64,000 nucleotides of DNA from Bacteroidota bacterium (GTDB taxonomy: Bacteria > Bacteroidota > Bacteroidia > Chitinophagales > Chitinophagaceae): the NCBI GenBank assembly GCA_023437225.1, contig JAEZGS010000025.1, positions 41,336 to 105,335 on the forward strand, read 5' to 3'. Under the pieces are notes generated by a model. That model had not been told where the DNA came from and did no database searches. It saw only the letters and a list, made by a program, of their open reading frames with translations. A program made the position numbers and the translations under genes. Below are positions 35,662 through 44,243 of the stretch, piece after piece (within the stretch, counting starts at the first letter, position 1; each line of letters starts with the position of its first letter).

Positions 35662-36036
35662 AATGCTGGTTTTTGTTGTTGGGTTATGAATAAAAGTTAT
35701 ACGGCAAAACTTTTTTTGTCTAAGTAATACCTGTCATGAAATGGATTTTTGGAAAATTTCATCGCGGGATATTGGTTGTACAAACGAAGACCTGCGCTCC
35801 CAACTACACATAGAACTGGAGGACCCAGAGTAGTAAAAACACTATGCGTAAAAGCAACACAAACAATCGTTAGCACTGAATGCGAATCAGTTATTAAATG
35901 GTAAGATAATTTTTACTGATGAAATGCTGCACATTTCACTCAACTTTTTTTGAGATTTTTTTAACAAATGTGTAAAGCTTACACTTTAACGTGGTGTATA
36001 TGTAACCACTTAATGTCATTTTGACCTTTAAAGTCC
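35662..36036 (+). other. Intergenic region between susC and grpE promoters
   Basis: About 375 bases between the divergent susC start and the grpE promoter contain no credible ORF. A perfect 6-bp inverted repeat (GTGTAA-AGC-TTACAC, 35970-35984) and a 5-bp one (GTGGT-N9-ACCAC, 35991-36009) are the only clear structures. T-rich and A-rich stretches dominate the rest. Confidence 0.6.
35970..35984. promoter_or_regulatory. Inverted repeat GTGTAA-AGC-TTACAC, possible operator
   Basis: Perfect 6-bp arms with a 3-base spacer, lying 53 bases upstream of the grpE -33 box. The arms extend weakly with AA on the left and TT on the right. It has the form of a protein-binding site but no regulator is known. 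Confidence 0.35.
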
Positions 36037-36067
36037 ATTGGCAGAGTTCTTGACAAGCTTACCTTTG
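36037..36067 (+). promoter_or_regulatory. Bacteroidota-type promoter of grpE-dnaJ
   Basis: ATTG (36037-36040), exactly 19 bases, then TACCTTTG (36060-36067). The -7 box is perfect and the -33 box differs by one base from TTTG. Spacing is the same as at the DUF2795 promoter. The ATG of grpE is 20 bases further on. Confidence 0.7.
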
Positions 36068-36086
36068 CATTCAATTAAAATTGATC

Positions 36087-36650
36087 ATGGAAGAAAAAAA
36101 CTTGCGGGACGAATTACAGGACAATACGGTAACCGAAAATCTGGGAGAGAATCTCGAAACTGGCGAAACTGAAGCTACAGCTTCCGGCGATCCCCGGGAT
36201 TCAGCCTTAGAGGCTTTGCAGGCGGAGGTACAGGAGCTGAAGGATAAATACCTGCGTCAGGCTGCAGAATTCGATAATTTCCGCAAACGCACCGCAAGAG
36301 AGCGACTGGAATTGTTGAGCACCGCTGAGAAGGACCTTATGACAGCCCTTTTGGATGTGGTTGATGACAGTGAGCGCGCAGAGAAAAATTTTCCCAAAGA
36401 ACAGGATATTGAATCCCTGAAGCAAGGCATCAGCCTGATCTTCAATAAACTTAGAAATACCCTGTCGGCACGTGGTCTGAAACCGATGGACGCTGTTGGA
36501 CAAGAATTCAACCCTGACTCTCATGAGGCAATCACCGAAATACCGGCACCAACGAAGGAGCTTAAGGGTAAGATTGTTGACGAAGTAGTAAAAGGATACT
36601 TGTTAAACGATAAGATCATTCGTTTTGCAAAAGTAGTAGTAGGAAAATAA
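36087..36650 (+). CDS. grpE: Nucleotide exchange factor GrpE
   Basis: Exchange factor of the DnaK chaperone: it speeds ADP release. The 187-residue protein has an acidic variable N-terminus, a long coiled coil (LQAEVQELKDKYLRQAAEFDNFRKRTARER) and the C-terminal beta domain with GVRPMD-like GLKPMDAVGQEFNPDSHEAI and VKGYLLNDKIIRFAKVVV. These match GrpE throughout. The ATG at 36087 is the start, leaving a 20-base leader from the promoter. dnaJ follows after 52 bases; dnaK is not in the window. Confidence 0.96.
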   Translation: MEEKNLRDELQDNTVTENLGENLETGETEATASGDPRDSALEALQAEVQELKDKYLRQAAEFDNFRKRTARERLELLSTAEKDLMTALLDVVDDSERAEKNFPKEQDIESLKQGISLIFNKLRNTLSARGLKPMDAVGQEFNPDSHEAITEIPAPTKELKGKIVDEVVKGYLLNDKIIRFAKVVVGK

Positions 36651-36702
36651 TCATAATATAAGCCTATAAACCCGCACGTTTAGCGTGCTTCACAAACCGA
36701 AC

Positions 36703-37863
36703 ATGGCAAAGAGAGATTATTACGAAATTTTAGGAGTTGGTAAAGACGCTGCCGCGGATGAAATCAAGAAAGCTTACCGTAAGGTGGCAATGCAATATCA
36801 CCCCGACCGTAACCCAGGGGATAAAGCGGCCGAAGAAAAGTTCAAGGAGGCGGCAGAAGCTTATGAAGTACTCAGTGACGCCGACAAGAAAGCACAATAC
36901 GACCGTTTCGGCCATGCAGGTGTTTCCGGTAATGGACGAGGGTTCAGCGGCAATCCGAATATGGAGGATATTTTCAGTCAGTTCGGAGACATTTTTGGCG
37001 AAGACATTTTTGGAAGCTTTTTCGGCGGAGGCGGTGGAAGACGTGGCGGCGGAGGTCAGCGTGCACGCGGCGCCCGTGGCAGTAATTTGAGAATCAAGCT
37101 AAAACTTACTTACGAAGAGATTGCCAAAGGCGTTACAAAGCAGGTTAAGGTGAAAAAATATGTACCGTGTGCCACATGTGCAGGTTCAGGTGCAAAAGAT
37201 AAAGGAAGCGTTCAGACCTGCGGCACTTGTGGAGGAAGCGGACAGGTGAGGAAAGTCAGCAATACTTTTCTGGGTCAGATGCAAACGGTAACTACCTGCC
37301 CAACCTGTAGCGGCGAAGGCACTACAATTACTGCCAAATGCGGCTCCTGTCGGGGTGAAGGCCGGGTTTACGGTGAGGAAATGGTCTCCCTGGATATACC
37401 TGCAGGCGTCCAGGAAGGAATGCAGTTAAGCGTGGGTGGAAGAGGAAATGCCGGCGAACGTGGTGGAATGCCAGGTGACCTGATAATTCTTATTGAAGAA
37501 GAGCCACACCGGGAGCTTCAACGGGACGGCATCAACGTTGTGTATGAACTTCATATTTCATTTCCAGATGCCGTATTTGGAAACCAGGTGGAAGTGCCTA
37601 CCATTGACGGAAGAGCGAAGATCAAGATTCCGCCAGGCACCCAAAGTGGAAAAGTATTCAGGCTTAAAGGAAAGGGATTTCCTGCTGTAAACTCCTATGA
37701 AAAGGGTGATCAGCTTATTGTGGTTAATATATGGACACCGCAGCATGTGAGTGCCGAGGAACGTGCACAGCTGGAAAAGATGGGCAGCTCTCCCAACTTT
37801 AAGCCACATCCCGAAAAGTCAGAGAAATCGTTTTTTGATCGCGTGAAGGAAATGTTTTCATGA
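36703..37863 (+). CDS. dnaJ: Chaperone protein DnaJ
   Basis: Hsp40 co-chaperone that delivers substrate to DnaK and stimulates its ATPase. The 386 residues have a J domain with the HPD motif (YHPDRNPGDK), a Gly/Phe-rich linker (GGGGGRRGGGGQ), four CxxCxGxG zinc repeats (CATCAGSG, CGTCGGSG, CPTCSGEG, CGSCRGEG) and C-terminal substrate-binding domains (FPDAVFGNQVEVPTIDG). All parts are complete. The ATG at 36703 precedes the conserved AKRDYYEILGV; an upstream GTG frame start is less likely. It is in one operon with grpE. Confidence 0.97.
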   Translation: MAKRDYYEILGVGKDAAADEIKKAYRKVAMQYHPDRNPGDKAAEEKFKEAAEAYEVLSDADKKAQYDRFGHAGVSGNGRGFSGNPNMEDIFSQFGDIFGEDIFGSFFGGGGGRRGGGGQRARGARGSNLRIKLKLTYEEIAKGVTKQVKVKKYVPCATCAGSGAKDKGSVQTCGTCGGSGQVRKVSNTFLGQMQTVTTCPTCSGEGTTITAKCGSCRGEGRVYGEEMVSLDIPAGVQEGMQLSVGGRGNAGERGGMPGDLIILIEEEPHRELQRDGINVVYELHISFPDAVFGNQVEVPTIDGRAKIKIPPGTQSGKVFRLKGKGFPAVNSYEKGDQLIVVNIWTPQHVSAEERAQLEKMGSSPNFKPHPEKSEKSFFDRVKEMFS

Positions 37864-37907
37864 TCTTTTGAGCCGATACGTAACACACTCATAAGTACTG
37901 CAAATGT

Positions 37908-39662
37908 TCAGATCCTTATATTAAAGATCTTTCGTTTGCGGTATATTTTTTCCGCCTTTTTTATCAGCGTGAGAAACTCCTGTTGCAGATAGTCGCTTGG
38001 ATCGGCAGCCTTTTCGGCGAGTGCGTATACGTCTTTGAAACGCATACCTTTTACGTATTTCGAGTCAAACAGCAATTCCGAAAACAAAGATAATGATGCG
38101 GCAAAACGATAAAACGCCGGCAGCTCGGCAAAGGATACATAGTTATTCTTGCAAGAATAAACCTGTTTTCGCTCCGAAGAGTCGTAAGGTGCCTTGAAGA
38201 AAACCTCAATATATGCAAGTTCCTTATCTGGAGCGAGGGCACGTGGAAACACTTCAAATAATACGATACTGTTGTGCCCGGATCCAATTTCACCTCCTTC
38301 TACCTTACTCATCGTATCAGCAATGGCCTTGCTCTTGTTATCATACCCGATCAATCGGTAGCTGCCGACCTGTTCACTGTTGAAAGTAATATTCAGGTAG
38401 GCGTCATCGGCAACTGTATAAAGTGTTTGAGTGAACTCTTTTACCAGAACTTTCTCTGCCTCACGTTCGTTATCGAGGTAACTAAAATTGCCATTCCCCT
38501 TTCTTGCAAGTACCTCGAGTTTTGAATCCTTATAGTTTCCCATGCCAACACCCAGACAGCTTAGGTAGATGCCGTGTTGCTGGTGTTGCGTGATAAGGGT
38601 CTCCAATTCCTCTTCAGAACTTTGCCCAACATTGAAATCCCCATCTGTTGCCAGAATCACACGGTTGTTGCCCCCTTCGACGTATTGGCTTTTAGCCAAC
38701 CGGTACGCCGCCCGAATTCCCGCTTCGCCGGGAGTTGATCCGCCCGGCGTAAGCTCTTCTATCGCCTTGCGGATCTTTTCTTTTTCCGTTCCGCAGGTTG
38801 GTTTTAGCCATACTGCCGTTGTTGCACCGTAAGTAACAATCGATATGGTATCTTTTTCACGCAGGTTATTCACGAGGAGTTTGAAAGATGATTTAAGCAG
38901 CGGAAGCCGGTTAGGCAGATCCATCGATCCGGACACATCGATAAGAAAAACAAGATTACTCGGCGGGATACTTCGAGGGTCAATGCGTCTTGCTGATAGC
39001 TGCAGGAAAAGCAGCCTGGATAATGGATTCCATGGGCAGTCGGACACATACGAATGAAACGCAAAGGTGCTGTCGGCCGATGGTTCTATGAAACCGAGAT
39101 TGAAATAGTTTAGCATCTCTTCGGGCCTGATGGCATCCGGCGGAACCATGCTATTCATATTCAACAAGCGTCTTGTATTGCTATAGGACGCCTTATCGGA
39201 ATGAATAGCGAAGCCGGTCTCCGGAAATTTTTGCGCTTGTATGAAATCATTCCTCAAAAGACTGCTGTAAGTTTCCCCTGTGGTTTCGAAGTTCTTATCA
39301 GGGTTGATCTTGAGGTTCCGTGTAAATGACAGAAGTCGGTTCCTGTTCACAACCGGGGCCAGATGTGACGTTTTCAGCCGGCAAACCTGGTAGCGACCGG
39401 CTTCGATTAAATAAGTTGAAGGAATATATCCGTCGAGAGTGATGGTAATGGAATCTTTCGGAGCACCGGTCATGATTCCGAATGCACCAGCAGCCCCGGA
39501 ACGATAAACATATTGGGTGGAATGAAGCAGAATGCGCGCGTTGCCAAGGGGATTATTCAGCTCGTCTCTTACTTCACCCCTAAGGTAAAACTGGGCGCCA
39601 GATTGCAGGCACACAGCGATCAACAGAAATATGGCAAGAAGTTGTTTCAAGGGACTAAACAA
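37908..39662 (-). CDS. YfbK-like von Willebrand type A domain protein with carboxypeptidase-like N-domain
   Basis: A 584-residue exported protein. The start is a TTG (39662; an in-frame stop lies just upstream, and no ATG is in frame). The signal peptide LLAIFLLIAVCLQSGAQ is followed by a carboxypeptidase-regulatory-like domain (LRGEVRDELNNPLGNARI). Residues 148-215 resemble the YfbK N-terminal domain (ASYSNTRRLLN, PPDAIRPEEMLNYF) and residues 236-410 are a VWA domain with an intact MIDAS Asp242-x-Ser244-x-Ser246 (DVSGSM). The C-terminus resembles DUF3520. It probably binds a ligand through a metal ion at the cell surface. It converges with dnaJ and lies upstream of hpt by 37 bases on the same strand. 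Confidence 0.88.
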   Translation of the reverse strand: MFSPLKQLLAIFLLIAVCLQSGAQFYLRGEVRDELNNPLGNARILLHSTQYVYRSGAAGAFGIMTGAPKDSITITLDGYIPSTYLIEAGRYQVCRLKTSHLAPVVNRNRLLSFTRNLKINPDKNFETTGETYSSLLRNDFIQAQKFPETGFAIHSDKASYSNTRRLLNMNSMVPPDAIRPEEMLNYFNLGFIEPSADSTFAFHSYVSDCPWNPLSRLLFLQLSARRIDPRSIPPSNLVFLIDVSGSMDLPNRLPLLKSSFKLLVNNLREKDTISIVTYGATTAVWLKPTCGTEKEKIRKAIEELTPGGSTPGEAGIRAAYRLAKSQYVEGGNNRVILATDGDFNVGQSSEEELETLITQHQQHGIYLSCLGVGMGNYKDSKLEVLARKGNGNFSYLDNEREAEKVLVKEFTQTLYTVADDAYLNITFNSEQVGSYRLIGYDNKSKAIADTMSKVEGGEIGSGHNSIVLFEVFPRALAPDKELAYIEVFFKAPYDSSERKQVYSCKNNYVSFAELPAFYRFAASLSLFSELLFDSKYVKGMRFKDVYALAEKAADPSDYLQQEFLTLIKKAEKIYRKRKIFNIRI

Positions 39663-39699
39663 CGCATAGTTGGAAAATACAACTATTCATCGCAGCATG

Positions 39700-40239
39700 C
39701 TAATGTTCCACCAGGCGATATATCTCCGGAATGTTGCGGCCAAGTCCATCGTAGTCGAGTCCATATCCCACAACAAATTTATCAGGGATCGAAAACCCGA
39801 GATAGTTGACCGTGATCGGATATTTGGATGCCTCCGGTTTGTGCAACAGCGCCACGATCTTAAGCGAAGCAGGTTGCTGATGATGTAGTTGAGGTAAAAA
39901 TTCTGTCAGTGTCTTCCCGGTATCAACGATGTCTTCGATGATCACAATATCCCGGTTATATAGATCAGTGTCCAAACCAATAGCCGTAATCACCTGGCCG
40001 GAAGACTTTGTTCCTTTATAGGATGCAAGTTTAATAAAACAAATTTCCGCATCCATGTTTAGAGCTTTGAAAAGATCTGAAGCAAACATGAATGAACCGT
40101 TCAGAATCGCAATAAATAAAGGCCTCTTGTCTTTGTAATCTGTTTCGATCTGTAATGCGATCTCTTTAATGCGACTTTGAATATCCGCTGCTGAAAGAAA
40201 TGGTTCGAAATTTTTATCGTGAACTCTTATTATAGGCAT
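39700..40239 (-). CDS. hpt: Hypoxanthine phosphoribosyltransferase
   Basis: Salvages hypoxanthine or guanine to IMP/GMP using PRPP; cytoplasmic. The 179-residue protein has the PRPP-binding motif VIIEDIVDTGKTL with Glu102-Asp103 and Asp106, the LASYKGTKSSG loop, and VVGYGLDYDGLGRNIPEIY at the C-terminus, which is specific for this branch. The LysM gene ends three bases before its ATG (TGATAGATG), so the two are translationally linked. Confidence 0.97.
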   Translation of the reverse strand: MPIIRVHDKNFEPFLSAADIQSRIKEIALQIETDYKDKRPLFIAILNGSFMFASDLFKALNMDAEICFIKLASYKGTKSSGQVITAIGLDTDLYNRDIVIIEDIVDTGKTLTEFLPQLHHQQPASLKIVALLHKPEASKYPITVNYLGFSIPDKFVVGYGLDYDGLGRNIPEIYRLVEH

Positions 40240-40242
40240 CTA

Positions 40243-41460
40243 TCAATTTTTAATGATCACCAACTCCTGGCCAATCTGCAGATTAGTACCAGCAAGCCGG
40301 TTCCATTCTCTTAGCTGTTCAATATTCACTCCATATTTTCGGGCAATGCTATAAAGAGTTTCTTTCGTTTGAACGATATGCTTCGCAGTATAGGGTTCCT
40401 TTCTATCTTCTATTTTATATGAATCCGGGTTCGATGAATTCATATTCACAGCCGTCAGTACCGGCGTCACTTCGCTTTGCAAGATAGGTTTTACAAGTGC
40501 CTGCTTTTGAAGAGCAAGCTTCTCTCCTGCTGCCGGTTGCTCGTGGGTTTTTATCAAATTAAGTTCTGCAAGACTCTCGAGCCTGATGCCTTTTAACTGG
40601 CTTATGGAATGTAGCGTTTCACCATCCTGCACCACATGAAATTGTTCATCCCCTGTCTTCCTCTTTCTTTGAAGGAAGATGAGTTGATCATATTCGAGTA
40701 CGTCGGTGTCTTTGATGTCATTAAAATCGAGCAGGCGGGCATAAGGAAGATCGTACTGGTTAGCAATTGACAGTAAAGAAGTTCCTGCATTTGCAAAGAT
40801 CACGCGTGTATGATTGATCTTGAACTCGCCGGACGGGTAATTTACTTTTGGTCGCGGAGTCTCTGTGCGGTGAACTGCAGGCACCACTTTCATGGAAGAC
40901 TCAGCGGGCTTATTAGACACGAACATTTCATCCTGCGGTCTTGCCTCGTTTAGAGCAATCAGTGTATATTGTTGCAAATCGTACTCTTCTATCAGTCGAA
41001 TCAAGATCTGTGAGTACTTAATATTTGTGGCATACCCTGCTTTCTTCAACCCATAAGCCCATCCTTTGTAGTCATGAGGGTCAAGTTGGAATAGAAAGGA
41101 ATAACGCTGACTGTTTTTCAAAAAATTCGAATGGTCTTTATACGACTCAACAGTTGCTGCATAACTTCTGAAACATTCGCCGCGCTCATCATCATCATGA
41201 TATACTTTTTCGCCATTCCATCCCGTCTTGCATTTTATTCCAAAGTGGTTATTCGACTTCATCACCAAAACGCTGCGGCCTGCAGAAGTTTCGTGAATCC
41301 CCTGGGCGAGCTTAATGGAAGCAGGAACTCCTGTGCGTTGCATTTCTGCGATCGCCAGGTCTTTGTGTTGCCTGATGTACTCGAGTATATCGACCGACGC
41401 CTGGGCATAGGTGCCTAACGTTAAGGCCAGCATACTTAGCGCAATAAGTAACTTTTTCAT
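40243..41460 (-). CDS. Peptidoglycan glucosaminidase (GH73-type) with LysM repeats
   Basis: A 405-residue exported cell-wall hydrolase. A signal peptide (KKLLIALSMLALTLGTYAQ) leads to a GH73-type glucosaminidase domain (about residues 25-165) with Glu57 in QGIHETSAGRSVLVMKSNNH, the usual general acid position. Three LysM-like modules follow near residues 212-262, 272-320 and 358-405 (for example VVQDGETLHSISQLKG and IVQTKETLYSIARKYG), which bind peptidoglycan. It cleaves the glycan backbone during growth or division. It lies upstream of and is coupled to hpt; the pairing seems positional. Confidence 0.93.
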   Translation of the reverse strand: MKKLLIALSMLALTLGTYAQASVDILEYIRQHKDLAIAEMQRTGVPASIKLAQGIHETSAGRSVLVMKSNNHFGIKCKTGWNGEKVYHDDDERGECFRSYAATVESYKDHSNFLKNSQRYSFLFQLDPHDYKGWAYGLKKAGYATNIKYSQILIRLIEEYDLQQYTLIALNEARPQDEMFVSNKPAESSMKVVPAVHRTETPRPKVNYPSGEFKINHTRVIFANAGTSLLSIANQYDLPYARLLDFNDIKDTDVLEYDQLIFLQRKRKTGDEQFHVVQDGETLHSISQLKGIRLESLAELNLIKTHEQPAAGEKLALQKQALVKPILQSEVTPVLTAVNMNSSNPDSYKIEDRKEPYTAKHIVQTKETLYSIARKYGVNIEQLREWNRLAGTNLQIGQELVIIKN

Positions 41461-41475
41461 TATTCTGTTTCCGAA

Positions 41476-42114
41476 TTATTTCTTTCTGATCAGCATCAGG
41501 CCGTCACGAAGGGTAACGATTACCTTCTCCACGCTTTCGTCCCTACTGACAAACTGATTAAAATCGTGAATGGCCCTTGCGTTCTTTCCTGTCACCGGCT
41601 GCTCAACAACCTGGCCATGGAAAAGAACATTGTCGGCCAAAATCACTCCCCCGCTCCGGACTTTTGGTAATACCAACTCGTAATATGACTGGTAACTGAC
41701 CTTATCGGCATCGATGAAAACAAGATCCCAGTCGATATTCAGCGTGGGGACGATCTCTAACGCATTACCGATGTGTAAAATTATCTTATCAGCATGAATT
41801 GACCTATCAAAATTTTGTCTGGCAAGCTGCGCATCAGCTTCCCGCAGCTCAATGGTGTGCAATTTTCCATTTTCATTAAGACCTTCAGCCAGGCAAATGG
41901 CACTGTAACCCGTAAAAGTTCCTATCTCCAGGATATTTGCCGGTGCTATGATCTTGCTCATCATCGCCAGGAATTGCCCCTGGAGGTGACCGCTTAGCAT
42001 GTGTGCATGCGGATGTTCCCTCACCGTTTGCTCGTGTATTTGGCGAAGCAAGTCTGACTCCTGTTGAGAATATTGTTCTGCGTAAGATTGAATGAGATCA
42101 GGGATGATGGTCAC
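41476..42114 (-). CDS. O-methyltransferase, class I SAM-dependent (COMT-like)
   Basis: About 212 residues. The GTG at 42114 gives a GTGA overlap with the symporter stop, and produces the family N-terminus VTIIPDLIQSYAEQY; a GTG at 42144 would add ten residues and a longer overlap. The protein has motif I ILEIGTFTGYSAICLA, GKLHTIELREADAQLA, and the acidic DLVFIDADK motif with NVLFHGQV. This is the catechol/caffeoyl-CoA O-methyltransferase group; Asp in DADK and Asp in ADNVL are expected metal ligands. The methyl acceptor is unknown. It is translationally coupled to the upstream symporter gene. Confidence 0.9.
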   Translation of the reverse strand: MTIIPDLIQSYAEQYSQQESDLLRQIHEQTVREHPHAHMLSGHLQGQFLAMMSKIIAPANILEIGTFTGYSAICLAEGLNENGKLHTIELREADAQLARQNFDRSIHADKIILHIGNALEIVPTLNIDWDLVFIDADKVSYQSYYELVLPKVRSGGVILADNVLFHGQVVEQPVTGKNARAIHDFNQFVSRDESVEKVIVTLRDGLMLIRKK

Positions 42115-43622
42115 TTTCGGTCTTTTTTCAAAGATATTAACCACAATCCTAAAAAGGTAAGCATCCCATTATACAGGAGCAATTCATACCCGATCTTATA
42201 GTTTCCGAAAAGCTGGTCTGAGGTTATTTTAATATTATCAATAGCCGTCCCGGACCACTTCAATTGCGTTACATACCACTGTATGTTATTGACGATATCT
42301 ATCCCAAGTATCAATAGCGGTGCGAGCAAACAAACAAGCAGTGAATATTTGTCGTTAATCTGGCGCTTTGTAAGTATGCCAAATGCAAAAAGCCCTAAAA
42401 GCGGACCGTAAGTGAAGCCTGCTACTTTCAATATCACGTCAATGATCGATTTATTATCGATCCACTTAAACCCTATTACGAGGAGAAAAAATAATATTGC
42501 AAAGATCATATGCACGGTCAGGCGTATTTTTCTTTGTTGTGCTTCGCTTAAATTCTCGCGTCTCTTGATACCAAGAATATCGATGCAGAAGGATGATGTG
42601 AGGGCCGTCAGTGCCCCATCGGCACTTGGGAAAAGTGCGGATATAAGACCAATAATGAAAATGATGGCTACTGCAGGCGGAAGATAATTTAGGGCGATTG
42701 TCGGGAATAAGTCATCTGCAGGCACATCGATGCCTTTCTCATTCGCAAACAGTCTCAACAAACCTCCAAGAAAAAGAAAGAGAAAATTTACCACAACAAG
42801 TATGATGCTGAATAGAAGCATGTTTTTTTGGGAATCGCGTAAGGTCCGCACGCTGATATTTTTCTGCATCATTTCCTGGTCGAGTCCCGTCATTGCCACG
42901 GTAATGAATGCGCCACCAAGAATATGTTTTATAAAGTAGGAGGGGCTGTTAGGATCTGTATTGAATATCCTTGTTAGTCCTTGTTCTTGCAATTGTCCAA
43001 GGGTGCTACCGAATGATGCATCGCTCACAAAAAATACGCAAACTACAAGGCCAAGCAACATGAAGGATGTTTGCAAAGTGTCTGTGAAAACGATCGTTTT
43101 CACGCCACCTTCAAATGTGTAAAGCAATATCATTAGAAGTATAACAAAGGTTGTCGCTTCGAATGAAACGCCCATATCCCTTAGTATAAATATCTGGAGT
43201 ACGTTTATCACAAGGAACAATCTTGCGGTGGCGCCCAGTGTCCTCGAGATTATGAAAAAAAGAGCGCCAGTCTTATATGAAACCATTCCAAATCGATGCT
43301 GAAGGTAATTATAGATCGATGTCAGGTTCATCTTATAATATAACGGCAGAAGAATGAATGCAACGATCACATATCCTATCAGGTAACCAATGACCACCTG
43401 GAAATATGTGAACCCTGCACCGCCCACGGTACCGGGTACCGACACGAATGTCACTCCCGATAAAGAGGTTCCGATCATTCCGAATGCAACCAGCATCCAG
43501 TTTGAATTCTTATTACCGATAAAGAATGAATCATTATTCGAATTCCTCGACGTATACCATGCAACGATCAATAATAAAACGAAATATCCCAGTACGAATG
43601 AGAACAAGGCGGTTGAAGACAT
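42111..43622 (-). CDS. Sodium:solute symporter family protein
   Basis: A 503-residue inner-membrane protein of the SSS (sodium/solute symporter) family with about 13 hydrophobic segments. The family segments NSNWMLVAFGMIGTSLSGVTFVSVPG at the N-terminus and GLDQEMMQKNISVRTLRDSQKNM in the middle are typical, the latter lying in the long loop of the family. It cotransports sodium with a small solute, perhaps an organic acid or sugar; identity cannot be told. Its stop overlaps the start of the O-methyltransferase gene by four bases (GTGA), so both are made from one mRNA. Confidence 0.92.
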   Translation of the reverse strand: MSSTALFSFVLGYFVLLLIVAWYTSRNSNNDSFFIGNKNSNWMLVAFGMIGTSLSGVTFVSVPGTVGGAGFTYFQVVIGYLIGYVIVAFILLPLYYKMNLTSIYNYLQHRFGMVSYKTGALFFIISRTLGATARLFLVINVLQIFILRDMGVSFEATTFVILLMILLYTFEGGVKTIVFTDTLQTSFMLLGLVVCVFFVSDASFGSTLGQLQEQGLTRIFNTDPNSPSYFIKHILGGAFITVAMTGLDQEMMQKNISVRTLRDSQKNMLLFSIILVVVNFLFLFLGGLLRLFANEKGIDVPADDLFPTIALNYLPPAVAIIFIIGLISALFPSADGALTALTSSFCIDILGIKRRENLSEAQQRKIRLTVHMIFAILFFLLVIGFKWIDNKSIIDVILKVAGFTYGPLLGLFAFGILTKRQINDKYSLLVCLLAPLLILGIDIVNNIQWYVTQLKWSGTAIDNIKITSDQLFGNYKIGYELLLYNGMLTFLGLWLISLKKDRK

Positions 43623-43703
43623 AGTATTGAATGAGCGACAATGTTAATAAAAAAGCCATGATTTACCATCACTGCTAATTATTATCCTGCGTATCTTGAA
43701 TTC

Positions 43704-44243
43704 ATGAATATTCAGTCGGTTGCGGTCTTCTGCGGCTCAAAGCCCGGTGCGAATAAGCTTTATTTACAACATGCGACAGAGTTGGGCAAACTCATCGCAA
43801 TACTTGATATTAAACTTGTTTACGGAGGTGGAAAAAATGGTCTGATGGGCGCGGTTGCCGATTCTGTATTAGCACATGGCGGCAGTGTCATGGGCGTTAT
43901 TCCTAAGATTCTTCTCGAATGGGAGCATCAGCATGAAGGCTTGCAGGAGCTTGCCGTTGTGACAGACATGCACAGCAGGAAAAAAATGTTATTTGAAATG
44001 AGTGATGCTGCAATCGTGCTTCCGGGTGGCTTTGGCACTCTCGACGAAATGTTTGAGATGCTGACATGGAACCAGCTGAAGATCCACGACAAAAAGATAT
44101 ACCTGCTCAATTCAGCAGGTTTCTATACACATCTATACAATCATCTCAAACTCCTGGAACGGGAAGGCCTGTTGTATGAGCCACTGGCCGAAAGAATCGT
44201 GCTTTGTGACAATCCAAAGGAAGTGTTTAACCGCATATCTTAG
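43704..44243 (+). CDS. LOG family protein (cytokinin riboside monophosphate phosphoribohydrolase-like)
   Basis: A 179-residue Rossmann-fold protein. It has the family motifs FCGSKPG at the N-terminus, VYGGGKNGLMGAVADSV, SRKKMLFEMSDAAIVLPGG (Arg92-Lys93) and PGGFGTLDEMFEMLTW (107-122), the PGGxGTxxE motif of the phosphoribohydrolases. Family enzymes cut the N-glycosidic bond of nucleoside 5'-monophosphates; the name comes from plant cytokinin activation, which is not implied here. It converges with the outer-membrane protein gene with zero bases between the two stop codons. Confidence 0.92.
   Translation: MNIQSVAVFCGSKPGANKLYLQHATELGKLIAILDIKLVYGGGKNGLMGAVADSVLAHGGSVMGVIPKILLEWEHQHEGLQELAVVTDMHSRKKMLFEMSDAAIVLPGGFGTLDEMFEMLTWNQLKIHDKKIYLLNSAGFYTHLYNHLKLLEREGLLYEPLAERIVLCDNPKEVFNRIS

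Noticed and set aside
35870..35896. CIRCE-like site TTAGCACTG-N9-CAGTTATTA upstream of grpE
   Set aside because: The left half matches CIRCE well but the right half matches only about five of nine bases, and it lies about 140 bases upstream of the -33 box, too far for the usual HrcA repression.
36674..36688. Hairpin GCACG-TTTAG-CGTGC between grpE and dnaJ
   Set aside because: Only a 5-bp stem and no T run, so it is not a credible terminator; it may be chance.
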